Source of the DNA: Candidatus Electrothrix aestuarii | GTDB taxonomy: Bacteria; Desulfobacterota; Desulfobulbia; Desulfobulbales; Desulfobulbaceae | Length of the DNA: 64,000 nucleotides | Direction: 5' to 3' | NCBI GenBank assembly: GCA_032595685.2 | Contig: CP159373.1 | Location: 62,001 to 126,000 of the forward strand | Shown: positions 50,543 through 60,174 of the stretch, piece by piece | Numbering within the stretch: position 1 is the first letter of the stretch | How the letters are laid out: every line of letters begins with the position of its first letter | The notes under the pieces: generated by a model | What the model was told of the DNA's origin: nothing | What the model saw: only the letters and a program-made list of their open reading frames with translations | The model's database searches: none | Translations under genes and position numbers: made by a program

Positions 50543-53101
50543 ATGATAGGCAAAGCGTTAACTAAAGTATTCGGCAGCAAGAATGATCGCGAGATCAAGA
50601 TATTGCGCAAGGTAGTCGCTCAGATCAATGCGCTGGAACCCTCGATAGAGCCGCTCAGCGACATACAGCTCCAGGAGAAAACCACGGAGTTCAAAAAGCG
50701 TTATGCGGACGGAGAAACTCTGGACGAACTTCTGCCCGAGGCCTTTGCCGTCTGCCGTGAGGCAGCCAAGCGAGTCCTGGGTGAACGGCATTACGATGTC
50801 CAGCTTATCGGCGGTATCGTCCTCCATCAGGGCAAGATCTCGGAAATGAAAACCGGTGAGGGGAAGACCCTGACCTCTACCTCTCCGGTCTACCTTAATG
50901 CCCTGAGCGGGAAAGGTGTCCATGTGGTCACGGTCAATGACTATCTGGCAAGCCGTGACGTAGAATGGATGGGTAAGCTCTACCATTTTCTCGGTCTGAC
51001 CACCGGGGCTATTGTCCACGACATGGACGATACTGCCCGCAGAGAGGCTTATGCCGCAGATGTCACCTACGGAACCAACAACGAGTTCGGCTTTGATTAT
51101 CTCCGTGATAATATGAAGTTCAGTGTCGAAGATTTCTGCCAGCGCGGTTTTAATTTCGCCATCGTCGATGAGGTGGACTCCATCCTGATTGATGAGGCCC
51201 GAACCCCACTGATCATCTCCGGTCCGGCAGATATGTCCACAGATCTGTATATCAAGGTGGACCGGATCATGAAAAACTTCAAAGAGGATGAACATTACAC
51301 CAAGGATGAAAAGGCTCGTCAGGTGCTGCTCACCGACGAAGGCGTTATACTCGCTGAAGAACTCCTCGAAGTAGACAACCTCTATGATCCCGGTAATATC
51401 AACCAACTGCATCATGTAAATCAGGCACTCAAGGCGCATGTCCTGTTTAAGCGGGATGTGGATTATATCGTTAAAAACGGAGAAGTTATCATTGTTGACG
51501 AGTTCACCGGTCGGACGATGGAAGGACGACGCTACTCCGACGGCCTCCACCAGGCCTTAGAGGCCAAGGAAGGGGTGAAGATTGAGAAGGAAAACCAGAC
51601 CCTGGCTTCCATCACCTTCCAGAACTATTTCCGTATGTACGATAAGCTGGCTGGCATGACCGGTACAGCAGACACAGAGGCCCCTGAATTTAAAAAGATC
51701 TACGACCTGGATGTTGTCATTATTCCCACCAACAGGGATATGGCGCGCAAGGATTATGCAGATGTTATCTACAAAAATCAGGCTGCCAAGTATAGGGCTA
51801 TTACCCGTGAGATCAAAGACCTGCACAAAAAAGGCCAGCCCGTGCTGGTAGGTACGATCTCTATTGATGTCTCGGAAAAAATCTCCAAGATGCTCCAAAA
51901 AGAGCGCATTCCCCATGAGGTTCTGAACGCCAAACACCATGAACGTGAGGCGGAAATTATTGCCGAGGCTGGTCAGCAGGGCAAGATCACCATTGCCACC
52001 AATATGGCTGGTCGAGGTACGGACATTAAACTGGGCGAAGGTGTACGCGAACTGGGCGGCCTCCACATCCTCGGTACCAGTCGTCATGAATCCCGCCGTA
52101 TTGATAACCAGCTGCGCGGTCGTTCCGGTCGCCAGGGAGATCCCGGTTCTTCTCGTTTTTTCCTTTCCCTGGAAGATGACCTCCTGCGCATCTTCGGCTC
52201 AGGAAAGCTCAGTACCATCATGGACAAACTGGGCATGGAAGAAGACGAGCCCATTGAACACAGCATGATCTCTAAGGCCATCGAGAATGCCCAGCGCAAG
52301 GTGGAAGGCCACAACTTTGATATCCGTAAGCATCTGCTGGAATATGACGATGTCATGAACAAGCAGCGTGAAGTCATCTACAGCCAACGCCGCAAAGTTC
52401 TGGAGAGTGAGGATGTCCAGGAAACTATTAAGGACATGATGCAGGATTTGGTCGAAGGCATTGTCTCTGAAACTGCCCAGGGCCGGAAACATCCTGAGGA
52501 GTGGGAATGGGATGCCCTCAATGATCGGGTGGAAGAACTGTTCAATATCAAACCCGGTTGGATGGATCTGGATCCTGCTGAAGCGACTGCCGAGTCCTTA
52601 CAGGAAAAACTCCAGGCAGCGGTTGAACAAGCCTATGCAGCCCAAGATGAACGTAACCGAGCCGAACAGATGCGCCAGATTGAGCGTATGATTCTTCTTC
52701 AGATGGTGGATACCCTGTGGAAGGAGCATCTGCTCAACATGGATCACCTGAAAGAGGGTATTGGTCTTCGCGGCTATGGACAAAAAAACCCGCTGGATGA
52801 GTACAAGAAAGAGGGGTATGACCTCTTCCAGTCTATGATTGGTACTGTCCAGGAGCAGACAGTCACCACAGTAATGCATATCCGAATTCTCCAGAGCGAG
52901 GAAGTGGATCGTTTTGAAGAGGAGCAGCGCCGCAAGCAGGAAGAAGAGCTGGAGCAAGCAAGACTTTCTGCAAGTGCCTCTTCCTCCAGAGACGAAGGCC
53001 CCAAGACAGTCCGTCGGGACGAAGATAAGGTCGGCAGAAACGCGCCCTGTCCCTGCGGTTCCGGGCAGAAATATAAGAAATGCTGTGGAAGACTGAGCTA
53101 A
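50543..53101 (+). CDS. secA: Preprotein translocase ATPase SecA
   Basis: The 852-residue protein starts at the ATG at 50543 (GGAGAG upstream; a TTG at 50528 is open but weaker). MKTGEGKT (Walker A), [20 protein letters not shown] (Walker B region), [14 protein letters not shown] and [15 protein letters not shown] are all present. The C-terminal SEC-C zinc motif is [13 protein letters not shown]. SecA drives secretory proteins through SecYEG at the inner membrane. A terminator follows at 53106-53131. Confidence 0.98.
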   Translation: MIGKALTKVFGSKNDREIKILRKVVAQINALEPSIEPLSDIQLQEKTTEFKKRYADGETLDELLPEAFAVCREAAKRVLGERHYDVQLIGGIVLHQGKISEMKTGEGKTLTSTSPVYLNALSGKGVHVVTVNDYLASRDVEWMGKLYHFLGLTTGAIVHDMDDTARREAYAADVTYGTNNEFGFDYLRDNMKFSVEDFCQRGFNFAIVDEVDSILIDEARTPLIISGPADMSTDLYIKVDRIMKNFKEDEHYTKDEKARQVLLTDEGVILAEELLEVDNLYDPGNINQLHHVNQALKAHVLFKRDVDYIVKNGEVIIVDEFTGRTMEGRRYSDGLHQALEAKEGVKIEKENQTLASITFQNYFRMYDKLAGMTGTADTEAPEFKKIYDLDVVIIPTNRDMARKDYADVIYKNQAAKYRAITREIKDLHKKGQPVLVGTISIDVSEKISKMLQKERIPHEVLNAKHHEREAEIIAEAGQQGKITIATNMAGRGTDIKLGEGVRELGGLHILGTSRHESRRIDNQLRGRSGRQGDPGSSRFFLSLEDDLLRIFGSGKLSTIMDKLGMEEDEPIEHSMISKAIENAQRKVEGHNFDIRKHLLEYDDVMNKQREVIYSQRRKVLESEDVQETIKDMMQDLVEGIVSETAQGRKHPEEWEWDALNDRVEELFNIKPGWMDLDPAEATAESLQEKLQAAVEQAYAAQDERNRAEQMRQIERMILLQMVDTLWKEHLLNMDHLKEGIGLRGYGQKNPLDEYKKEGYDLFQSMIGTVQEQTVTTVMHIRILQSEEVDRFEEEQRRKQEEELEQARLSASASSSRDEGPKTVRRDEDKVGRNAPCPCGSGQKYKKCCGRLS

Positions 53102-53105
53102 ACGA

Positions 53106-53131
53106 AAAAGAGAGGGGCCTCCCTCTCTTTT
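53106..53131 (+). terminator. Hairpin terminator after secA
   Basis: AAAAGAGAGGG pairs with CCCTCTCTTTT around a short GCCT loop. It sits five bases after the secA stop and five before yraN. As the arms themselves end in A and T runs, it can act in both directions. Confidence 0.75.
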
Positions 53132-53135
53132 CATA

Positions 53136-53495
53136 ATGAAAGCCACAGATCCGAGAAAAACCACCGGTCGTGCTGGTGAGGATGCTGCTGTCCGGTATCT
53201 GGAGAAGATGGGCTACACCATCCTGGAGCGTAATTATCGCCTACGGATAGGTGAAGTTGACATCATTGCCCGAGATAAAGAGTATCTGGTCTTTATTGAG
53301 GTAAAGACTCGCCGGAGCAAAACCTTTGGCAGCCCCTTTGATGCCGTGGACAACCGCAAGCAGCAACAAATCATACAAGTTGCTTCGGCCTATGTTCGGG
53401 GAAAGGAGGTTCCTGTTCGTTTTGATGTGGTTGCTGTGCATCTGAGCGGGCAGGATATTCGTGTGGAGGTCCTGAAGAACGCCTTTTCCTGTTGA
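53136..53495 (+). CDS. YraN-family (UPF0102) nuclease-fold protein
   Basis: The 119-residue protein has GRAGEDAAVRYLEKMGYTIL, GEVDIIARDKEYLVFIEVK and RFDVVAV. The E-x-D-x(12)-E-x-K core is the restriction-endonuclease-like fold of UPF0102. The role is unknown, though the fold suggests a Holliday-junction or nuclease-related activity. It lies 34 bases after secA beyond a terminator. Confidence 0.93.
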   Translation: MKATDPRKTTGRAGEDAAVRYLEKMGYTILERNYRLRIGEVDIIARDKEYLVFIEVKTRRSKTFGSPFDAVDNRKQQQIIQVASAYVRGKEVPVRFDVVAVHLSGQDIRVEVLKNAFSC

Positions 53496-53540
53496 CACGC
53501 CAGAGAGAACCTCCAACAGAAAAAGCTCATCTCCTCATCC

Positions 53541-54041
53541 TCAATGTGCAGGAGGACAGTAGGTATTCTTCTGCTCTTCTTCCAGGTGTGGGCCGCCCTC
53601 CCCCTCTGCCAGTACTTGCCGCAATGAATGCAATTCTATATCAGAAGTCTTGAATACAACAAGATCCTCTTCCATCTCAAAAATATTACTATCGAGAAAC
53701 TCCTTCCCCAGCATAACCGGATTAACCGCCTTACTGTACAATGCAGCCTGGAGAAAAAAGAAACTATCCAGTTTCATAGAAAAAAACTCAATAGCCACCC
53801 CATGATCGGTAATTCTGGCAATATAGCCAACAGCCTGAACAGCATCTTCCTCAAAAAGAAAGGACTGCTTGAGACTGATCACACAGATATCGCCGATTAA
53901 CTGCTCAAATTCCCCCTCAATAAATAATCCGCTCAAACTGACATTATCAACAAAGCGTTTGTACTCTGCCACGCCAAAATCAAGCCGGGCCGCCCATTGC
54001 ATGTTAATTCGTGAAAACCTGCGCCTATCCCTCTCATCCAT
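53541..54041 (-). CDS. PilZ-domain protein
   Basis: The 166-residue protein starts at the ATG at 54041 (GAGGT eight bases upstream); the frame is open to 54134 without a better start. The c-di-GMP-binding motifs RRRFSR at 5-10 and DNVSLSGLFIEG are present. It ends LEEEQKNTYCPPAH. Such single-domain proteins relay c-di-GMP to motility or surface functions. It faces yraN convergently. Confidence 0.87.
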   Translation of the reverse strand: MDERDRRRFSRINMQWAARLDFGVAEYKRFVDNVSLSGLFIEGEFEQLIGDICVISLKQSFLFEEDAVQAVGYIARITDHGVAIEFFSMKLDSFFFLQAALYSKAVNPVMLGKEFLDSNIFEMEEDLVVFKTSDIELHSLRQVLAEGEGGPHLEEEQKNTYCPPAH

Positions 54042-54338
54042 AACAACCACCTCGTATTTTCTTGGTCCACCACCCCCCTTTAAAGAAAATGTTCTATTTG
54101 TCAGGATCGTACTGAAGAGAAACATTATCATCATCCATTAGACAGTACTTCAGACATGCATGTCAAGGTGCTTCCCCCGTCTCAGGAAGGGGAAGCCCAG
54201 AGAGCCTTCTCTTAACTCCAGCTAATTCCTTGACAAAAACAACAACTCTCTTTAGGATGGCTCTTGATAACTACTCTCCGTAAAGTAGGTATTTCTCGCA
54301 GCTCACCATCCATTCAACTTACATGATAACGGAATGTT

Positions 54339-55370
54339 ATGAAACCTATTGCTGTGACTATGGGATGTCCTGTCGGGGTTGGGCCGGAGATCCTTCTTCG
54401 TTTCTTTGAGACCCTTGAGAGCAAGACTGCATTTCCGCCTGTAGTGCTGGGGGATTATGCCGTACTTTCGCGCACAGCAGAGCAGCTTCGCCTCCAGGTG
54501 GAACCTGTTCACTGGGACCTGGGAAATACTATTCAACCAGGAACCGTGCCGGTCATGCCGCTTTCACAACTGGACGCAAACACACTTCTGTGGGGGAAAC
54601 CAACGCAGGAGACCTCAATTGCGATGGCAGACTATATACGCGCAGCTGTCCACCATACCCAGCGGGGGGATTTCGCGGCTATGGTCACCTGCCCCATCTC
54701 CAAAAAAGCGCTGAATAATGCAGGCGTCCATTTTCCGGGACACACGGAAATGCTGGCCCATCTTACCGACACTGGCCATTACCGTATGATGCTGGCTGGC
54801 TCCCGCTTACGGGTGGTCCTGGTGACCATTCACGAACCCCTGGCTAAGATTTCTGAGCTCTTAACCATCTCGGGAATTCAGGATTGTATCAGGATGACAG
54901 CCAGGTCCCTGCGAAAAGACTTTTCCATCAGCTCCCCCAGGATAGCAGTAGCGGCCCTGAATCCACACGCAGGTGAACAGGGTATGTTCGGGCGGGAGGA
55001 AATAGAGTTGATCCAACCGGCGCTGGACCAGTATGATTCCCAGGATTGCCCGGCAGAGCTCAGCGGTCCCTGGCCACCAGACACTATATTTTACAGAGCT
55101 GCCAACGGAGAATTTGATGCTGTGGTTTGTATGTACCACGATCAGGGCTTGATCCCCTTTAAGCTGCTCCATTTTCAAGATGGGGTAAATGTCACTTTGG
55201 GCCTGCCCATAGTCCGCACCTCAGTGGACCACGGCACAGCCTATGATATTGCAGGTCAGGGAAAAGCAGATCCGAGCAGCTTACGGGCAGCTTGGCGTAT
55301 GGCAGCGGAAATCGCCAAAAATAGAACAGGAGTACACAGGCATGGAAAGCGGTATGCTGGTTGCCTTTGA
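54339..55370 (+). CDS. pdxA: 4-hydroxythreonine-4-phosphate dehydrogenase
   Basis: The 343-residue protein has KPIAVTMGCPVGVGPEI, VTCPISKKALNNAG, FPGHTEMLA, ALNPHAGEQGMFG, and VCMYHDQGLIPFK with FGLP-like TLGLPIVRTSVDHGTAYDIA. The three metal-binding His are in GHTE, HDQ and DHGTA. It oxidises 4-phosphohydroxy-L-threonine for pyridoxal phosphate synthesis. The end overlaps the tmk start by 29 bases. Confidence 0.97.
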   Translation: MKPIAVTMGCPVGVGPEILLRFFETLESKTAFPPVVLGDYAVLSRTAEQLRLQVEPVHWDLGNTIQPGTVPVMPLSQLDANTLLWGKPTQETSIAMADYIRAAVHHTQRGDFAAMVTCPISKKALNNAGVHFPGHTEMLAHLTDTGHYRMMLAGSRLRVVLVTIHEPLAKISELLTISGIQDCIRMTARSLRKDFSISSPRIAVAALNPHAGEQGMFGREEIELIQPALDQYDSQDCPAELSGPWPPDTIFYRAANGEFDAVVCMYHDQGLIPFKLLHFQDGVNVTLGLPIVRTSVDHGTAYDIAGQGKADPSSLRAAWRMAAEIAKNRTGVHRHGKRYAGCL

Positions 55371-55938
55371 GGGAATTGACGGAACCGGAAAATCAACCCA
55401 GTTGCAGGGCTTGGCCACGTTTCTCAAGGAACAGGGCTTCCCGCTGATAACCACCTACGAACCCACAGACAGCAGATACGGTCGCAAGATAAGGGAATTA
55501 TATAAAGACAGGAGCAGCTGCACCCTGGAGGAGGAACTCCGGCTCTTTATTGAGGACCGCCGCCTTCATGTGGATGAACTGATCAAGCCGGGCTTGGCTG
55601 CCGGAAATATCATCCTGACGGATCGATATTATTATTCCACAGCAGCCTACCAAGGAGCCGCAGGGATGGACCCCAGCGATATCTTTGCCCGCAACAGTTT
55701 TGCTCCGATGCCAAATTTGGTCCTTCTTCTGACTATGGACCCGGAAATTTCCATTGCCCGTATCCAGGAAGGACGTGGTGAAGAGCTTAATGATTTTGAA
55801 CAGCTGGACCAACTTCGCAAGGTTGCAGATCATTTTGCCTCCTTTACTGATCCCTGCATAGTCCGCATTGATGCGGCCCAAGCACCGGATCAGGTCCAGG
55901 AGGATATTCGCAAAACCGTGCAGGAACGACTTCTCTGA
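55342..55938 (+). CDS. tmk: Thymidylate kinase
   Basis: The 198-residue kinase starts at the ATG at 55342 within the end of pdxA. P-loop FEGIDGTGKST, EPTDSRYGRKIRELY (DR(Y/E) substrate part), LTDRYYYSTAAYQGA and the lid region are visible. It phosphorylates dTMP for DNA synthesis. An upstream open stretch back to 55243 is only pdxA overlap. Confidence 0.95.
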   Translation: MESGMLVAFEGIDGTGKSTQLQGLATFLKEQGFPLITTYEPTDSRYGRKIRELYKDRSSCTLEEELRLFIEDRRLHVDELIKPGLAAGNIILTDRYYYSTAAYQGAAGMDPSDIFARNSFAPMPNLVLLLTMDPEISIARIQEGRGEELNDFEQLDQLRKVADHFASFTDPCIVRIDAAQAPDQVQEDIRKTVQERLL

Positions 55939-55953
55939 GGTCTTCCATCCTGC

Positions 55954-56370
55954 TTATTCGCCGATTATCTTGACCAGCACCCGCTTTCTGCGTCGTCCAT
56001 CAAATTCGCCGTAAAAGATCTGTTCCCAGGTGCCGAAATGAAGTTTCCCTTCGGTGACAGCCACAACCACCTCACGCCCCATAACTTGCCGTTTCATATG
56101 GGCATCGGCATTATCCTCATAGCCGTTGTGGCGATACTGAGAAACCGGGGCATGGGGAGCTAGTTTTTCCAGCCAAACCTCGTAGTCATGATGGAGGCCG
56201 GACTCATCATCATTGATAAAGACCGAGGCCGTAATATGCATGGCATTGACCAAACAAAGCCCTTCCTGAATACCTGATTCTGCCAGACAGGCCTCCACAT
56301 CAGGGGTGATATTGATGAATTCCCGACGGGTTTTAACCTCAAACCAAAGTTCTTTGTGATAACTCTTCAT
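55954..56370 (-). CDS. YjbQ-family (UPF0047) protein
   Basis: The 138-residue protein starts at the ATG at 56370. [50 protein letters not shown] and [19 protein letters not shown] are the UPF0047 signature. The family has weak thiamine-phosphate synthase activity in E. coli, but its real role is open. It converges with tmk. Confidence 0.94.
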   Translation of the reverse strand: MKSYHKELWFEVKTRREFINITPDVEACLAESGIQEGLCLVNAMHITASVFINDDESGLHHDYEVWLEKLAPHAPVSQYRHNGYEDNADAHMKRQVMGREVVVAVTEGKLHFGTWEQIFYGEFDGRRRKRVLVKIIGE

Positions 56371-56595
56371 CTTATTATGCTCTCTTTTTTTCAAAAAATT
56401 ACTTGATGTATCAACTCGTATGCCCTAGGCAATAACGTAAAAATTGAAAAAAATCAACAGAGCCCTCTCCCTCAACCTATTTTGCTCTTGACCAGACCCC
56501 GGCATTAGGTTACAGACATGCCCTACATGTAACAAACTGTTTTGAAATAAAAATATACATAATTACCATTCTCACATAACACAAGGAGCCCTTCT

Positions 56596-57072
56596 ATGAA
56601 TCTCATGTGCCCTGTATCCTTCAAGCAGATCAATGAAAAGGCCGTACGGGTCAACGCAGCCCTGGCATTCCTCTCTATCCTGCTTTTTTTGTTGACTCCC
56701 TGGAAATGGATTATCCTGATTGTCGGGGTAGATTTTTTTATCCGTGGCTTTCTCAACCCTCAGTACAGCCTGTTTGCCAATATCAGCAAGGGTATTCTCA
56801 GTATCCTCGCAATCAAACCGGTCATGGTCGATGCTTGTCCCAAAATTTTTGCAGCAAAAATAGGTTTTCTCTTCTGCTGCCTGCTCACAGCCTCATGGAT
56901 ATTTACTCTGGAGCGCACTGCCCTGATCGCCGGAGCAATCTTTATGACCTGCGCAGCCTTGGAGGCTCTATTCCGTTTGGGTGCGGCTCTTTTGAATCAA
57001 AGTTATCGTCTTGAAAAAGTGTCAATACTTCATTTCACTTTAACTGTTATTTGCCTAAACTGTTCTTGTTAA
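56596..57072 (+). CDS. DUF4395-family membrane protein
   Basis: The 158-residue protein begins MNLMCPVSFKQINEKAVRVN, with membrane helices at about 21-36, 41-55, 91-106 and 110-125, and the family motif ACPKIFAAKIGF. In other members the end carries a GFCxGC cysteine motif; here that part reads ALFRLGAALLN in this frame, while the +1 frame reads FGCGSF. A one-base shift near 56975 may have altered the C-terminus. AGGAG lies eight bases before the ATG. Confidence 0.78.
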   Translation: MNLMCPVSFKQINEKAVRVNAALAFLSILLFLLTPWKWIILIVGVDFFIRGFLNPQYSLFANISKGILSILAIKPVMVDACPKIFAAKIGFLFCCLLTASWIFTLERTALIAGAIFMTCAALEALFRLGAALLNQSYRLEKVSILHFTLTVICLNCSC

Positions 57073-57350
57073 TGCGGTGGTAATTATGGGGTCTATTTTT
57101 ACCGGATTAAAAGTCGAGCAGTTCGAGCGAATAACGCTCAATTTGAAATCTACAATTGATGTATTATTAGTTAGCTAGAATTGAATAAGAAGAGCCGCAC
57201 CCATTCCGTTTTTGCGTGGCCTGCCAAATTTACCCACTGATTTACAGTGCAAAAAGCATGAAGGCGGAGCAAAAAAGATAGGATTTTTCCTAAAAAATAC
57301 ACTGGACAGCTCTGAGGGGTATTACATTCACTCAATCCTGCGGAAAAGAG
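57073..57350. other. Intergenic upstream of tRNA-Pro
   Basis: About 280 bases have no supported gene. The stretch is unremarkable apart from the tRNA promoter that follows it. Confidence 0.5.
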
Positions 57351-57379
57351 TTGACGCACCTCATCTGAAATGGTAAATA
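57351..57379 (+). promoter_or_regulatory. Sigma70-type promoter of tRNA-Pro
   Basis: TTGACG at 57351-57356 and TAAATA at 57374-57379 are 17 bases apart, as at the other two tRNA loci in the window. Confidence 0.72.
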
Positions 57380-57403
57380 GACGCTGCAAGAAAAAGACGA
57401 TAT

Positions 57404-57480
57404 CGGAACGTAGCGCAGCCTGGTAGCGCACCTGAATGGGGTTCAGGGGGTCGGAGGTTCAAATCCTCTCGTTCCGACCA
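57404..57480 (+). tRNA. tRNA-Pro (anticodon GGG)
   Basis: The acceptor CGGAACG pairs with CGTTCCG and ACCA is encoded. The anticodon arm is CCTGA, ATGGGGT, TCAGG, giving GGG. Length is 77 bases. Confidence 0.97.
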
Positions 57481-57487
57481 GCAATAT

Positions 57488-57522
57488 AAAGGAGTTAGGC
57501 GACAACGCTTAACTCCTTTTTT
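57488..57522 (+). terminator. Terminator after tRNA-Pro
   Basis: AAAGGAGTTA pairs with TAACTCCTTT around a GC-containing loop and leads into a T run. The stem is related to those after the tRNA-Asp copies. Confidence 0.85.
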
Positions 57523-57600
57523 ATTGCAAAGTGATTGCAAAAACATCCTGCCTCCGCACACGGCCTGCCTTTTAAAAATCCTACCGATTGAGCCGCTTCT

Positions 57601-57882
57601 CTACAGCACAACCAATATCTCTTCTGACTCGCAAGCCTTTATATAAAAATCACATGTGCGGCATATCGCGATATGCTCATCAAAAGATTTTGCCTCTTCC
57701 CCTCTGCAAGAAAACGCACCATAAAAAATCCAACAACAGCGCCCTCCATTGGTCCCACTATGAATACCGTCTAACTCATTATGAGTTGAGACAGGACATA
57801 CTCCGAGTTCAGAGGATTTTATTCCCCCAGGTTCCCGACCGCAATTCTTAAATTCCCAACAATTGATTTCAGCATCTTGCAT
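57601..57882 (-). CDS. Two-CW-type cysteine-rich small protein, paralogue
   Basis: The 93-residue product has INCWEFKNCGREPGGIKSSE, GVCPVSTHNELDGIHSGTNG, GRCCW and ICRTCDFYIKACES. It follows the plan of 10162-10431 but with a different middle (FYGAFSCRGEEAKSF). The cysteines probably hold a metal site. It stands alone between tRNA-Pro and a gene-poor stretch. Confidence 0.75.
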   Translation of the reverse strand: MQDAEINCWEFKNCGREPGGIKSSELGVCPVSTHNELDGIHSGTNGGRCCWIFYGAFSCRGEEAKSFDEHIAICRTCDFYIKACESEEILVVL

Positions 57883-58761
57883 GATAGGGTATCACAAAAC
57901 AATAATCACAACGAACATATTCTCAGGGCCATAAACAAGGGAAGGCAGCTGAGAACTACATCCACACATCTCAGCCGCCTTCTATATAATAAAACCAACT
58001 CTCATATTTCCAACATTGCATTAACAGTGCCATTATCCTCACTTCGAAGTGATATAAATCAAATATTCTCTAATCGCTGATAAAAATTGGGAAGTTATAC
58101 CAAACAATATTAATGCTTATTCCCAAGCGATATAAAACAATGAAAATTCATGGGGAATAATTACCTACTAACAAATACAATATGGGAAAATATCACTCAA
58201 CAAAGAGCGAGAAAGATACGATGCTAAGCTCTCCCTCTTGATCCCAAACAGCACGGACCGGCGGCAAATTACAACGACTAAAGGGAACCAGGAATCATAC
58301 TTTATCTGCTGCAAAATAGTTCGGTCTTGTATGAAATCAGGGCAGCAGGGAGAACCCTCAGCTCATCCCTTCCTCAATGGAAAAGATTCGTCTACAACTG
58401 GGAACAATGGCACCCCATGTTGAAAAAAATCGTCAGCTTTGATTTTCATTTTATGGATCCCAATGACGCCTATGTCTTCGCCCCACTCTTAGACGGCACA
58501 GCAGAAAAAGACAGTGCCATACGACAGGTATTATATGACGACTAAGCTTATTGGAAGGAGTGGAAAACGCAGCAAGGAAATACCCCACCTTGCCGGGCAT
58601 TATTAGTCTGCTCTTGTTAAATTGACGTGAGACAATGAGAGGCAAACGAGCTAGCAACCAAGCAATACAGGTTGGATAAAAAAAGGTATCCAACCTGTGC
58701 AGAAAAAGCTATAATAGAATAATATTCCGTAAAAATTTATCAATCATACAGAGGTTATTCT
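57883..58761. other. Gene-poor stretch with one strong hairpin
   Basis: Nearly 900 bases hold only short frames without binding sites or recognisable protein character (for instance 58327-58545). The base composition is AT-rich at the start. A 12-bp perfect inverted repeat lies at 58667-58698. I recognise no known structured RNA. Confidence 0.5.
58667..58698. other. Perfect 12-bp inverted repeat (hairpin)
   Basis: ACAGGTTGGATA and TATCCAACCTGT flank an eight-base AAAAAAGG loop. There is no T run after the stem on either strand, so it is not a standard terminator. It lies 64 bases before the amrB gene and could be a regulatory or protein-binding site. Confidence 0.6.
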
Positions 58762-59562
58762 ATGCTGCGTCAACCCGCAGTTGCTGACAGATTTTACAAT
58801 GGTACCCCGACCGGACTCCATCATGCTCTGAGCAACCTGATCCCTGCCAAATCAGACAAGATCACGGCTAAGGCTGTACTTGCTCCCCATGCGGGTTATG
58901 TCTACTCAGGAGGGGTAGCAGGTGAGACCTTTTCCAAAATCAATATACCTGAAACCGTGATTCTTTTAGGGCCAAATCATCACGGTCACGGTATGCCTCT
59001 TGCTGTAGGGACTCAAGACTGGGAAATGCCTTTGGGACAGGTGCCTCTGGCACAAGAGCTGGCTCAAAACCTCCTCAGCTCCTCAGCTCTGTTCACGGCG
59101 GACGATAAAGCCCATCGAGACGAACATTCCCTGGAGGTACAGATTCCCTTTCTTCAGTATTTGCAAAAGGATCTCCAGATACTGCCGATAGTGGCTTCCT
59201 GGCTTTCACTTCGGCAATGCCATGAGGCGGCCACTGAGCTTGCCCGAGCGCTCCGTTCTCTCAAACGCCCTGCCCTGCTGGTCGCCAGTACAGATATGAC
59301 CCATTATCTCTCCCGGTCCCAGGCATCGGAGCAGGATCACCTTGCCCTAGAACATATCCTGAAGCTTGATGCGGATGGCCTCTATGACACGGTATGCTCC
59401 CGCCGGATTTCCATGTGCGGCATCATTTCCACCACTATTGCCTTGCTCACCGTGGTCGCATTAGGGGCTGAGCAGGCTGAGCTTGTCCGGTACACTGACT
59501 CCGGAGAAGTCAGCGGGGATACCGAGCAGGTCGTGGGCTATGCCGGGGTGGTTATTCGCTGA
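58762..59562 (+). CDS. amrB: MEMO1-family protein (AmmeMemoRadiSam system protein B)
   Basis: The 266-residue protein has APHAGYVYSGG, LLGPNHHGHG, HRDEHSLEVQIPFLQ and STDMTHY, the metal-ligand pattern of the MEMO/LigB-related fold. The family usually sits with an AMMECR1 protein and a radical SAM enzyme, but neither is adjacent here. GAGGT seven bases before the ATG supports the start. Its reaction is not known. Confidence 0.93.
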   Translation: MLRQPAVADRFYNGTPTGLHHALSNLIPAKSDKITAKAVLAPHAGYVYSGGVAGETFSKINIPETVILLGPNHHGHGMPLAVGTQDWEMPLGQVPLAQELAQNLLSSSALFTADDKAHRDEHSLEVQIPFLQYLQKDLQILPIVASWLSLRQCHEAATELARALRSLKRPALLVASTDMTHYLSRSQASEQDHLALEHILKLDADGLYDTVCSRRISMCGIISTTIALLTVVALGAEQAELVRYTDSGEVSGDTEQVVGYAGVVIR

Positions 59563-59583
59563 AAGATAAAAGCGCAAAAAAAC

Positions 59584-60129
59584 TCACCTTCCATCCCGCA
59601 CCAGCCGAACCGCAATCGAACCACCGCTGGAACTGATATTCACGTTACGTTTATTATTACCTGCTTTCCCTTCCAGGAAGGATACAGTCCAACTATATGC
59701 CGGGTATCCCTCATAGCAAGGAGATGCCGACCAAACAGACACAATGAGCGTATTGGGAAAACGATTCAGGTTGATCGCAGGGTTATAACACTGCTCTTCC
59801 ACAAGAGAAAGCAACTCTTTAACATTCGGCAATCGCCAATCCGTATACCCCGCGACACCGCCACCAATGTTGACGGCTCCCGGACGCTGCAGGGCCTGCT
59901 GCCAAGTGAATGAACCTGGAGAACCATTTTCGCAATTATCGCCTGCAACTCCTTCCAGGCACTTTTTCCACATCAGGCCGGTTTTAAAATCAGTTACCGT
60001 GCCGTCTCTGTTATCGATAAACTGGCTATCCGGCGTGGAAGCCTGGATAACATCTGGTTTACAGGTCTGTTCACCATGAACAGTTGCTGCGGAGAACACG
60101 CAACAAAGCATCAGAAAAAATATTCTCAT
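59584..60129 (-). CDS. Secreted DUF1566 (Lcl C-terminal-domain) protein
   Basis: The 181-residue protein has a signal peptide (MRIFFLMLCCVFSAATVHG) and one DUF1566 domain: FIDNRDGTVTDFKTGLMWKK, WQQAL, TDWRLPNVKELLSLV, WSASP and AVRLVRDG. The domain occurs in surface proteins and fibrobacter adhesins and is thought to bind partner molecules outside the cell. A related gene lies 45 bases upstream in the same direction. Confidence 0.87.
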   Translation of the reverse strand: MRIFFLMLCCVFSAATVHGEQTCKPDVIQASTPDSQFIDNRDGTVTDFKTGLMWKKCLEGVAGDNCENGSPGSFTWQQALQRPGAVNIGGGVAGYTDWRLPNVKELLSLVEEQCYNPAINLNRFPNTLIVSVWSASPCYEGYPAYSWTVSFLEGKAGNNKRNVNISSSGGSIAVRLVRDGR

Positions 60130-60174
60130 AGTCTATCACTCCTATCTGAAGGAAAAAGAAGATCATAGAAAAAA

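Noticed and set aside
58238..58545. Small overlapping ORFs as a toxin-antitoxin pair
   Set aside because: No ribosome binding site, no family resemblance and conflicting frames.
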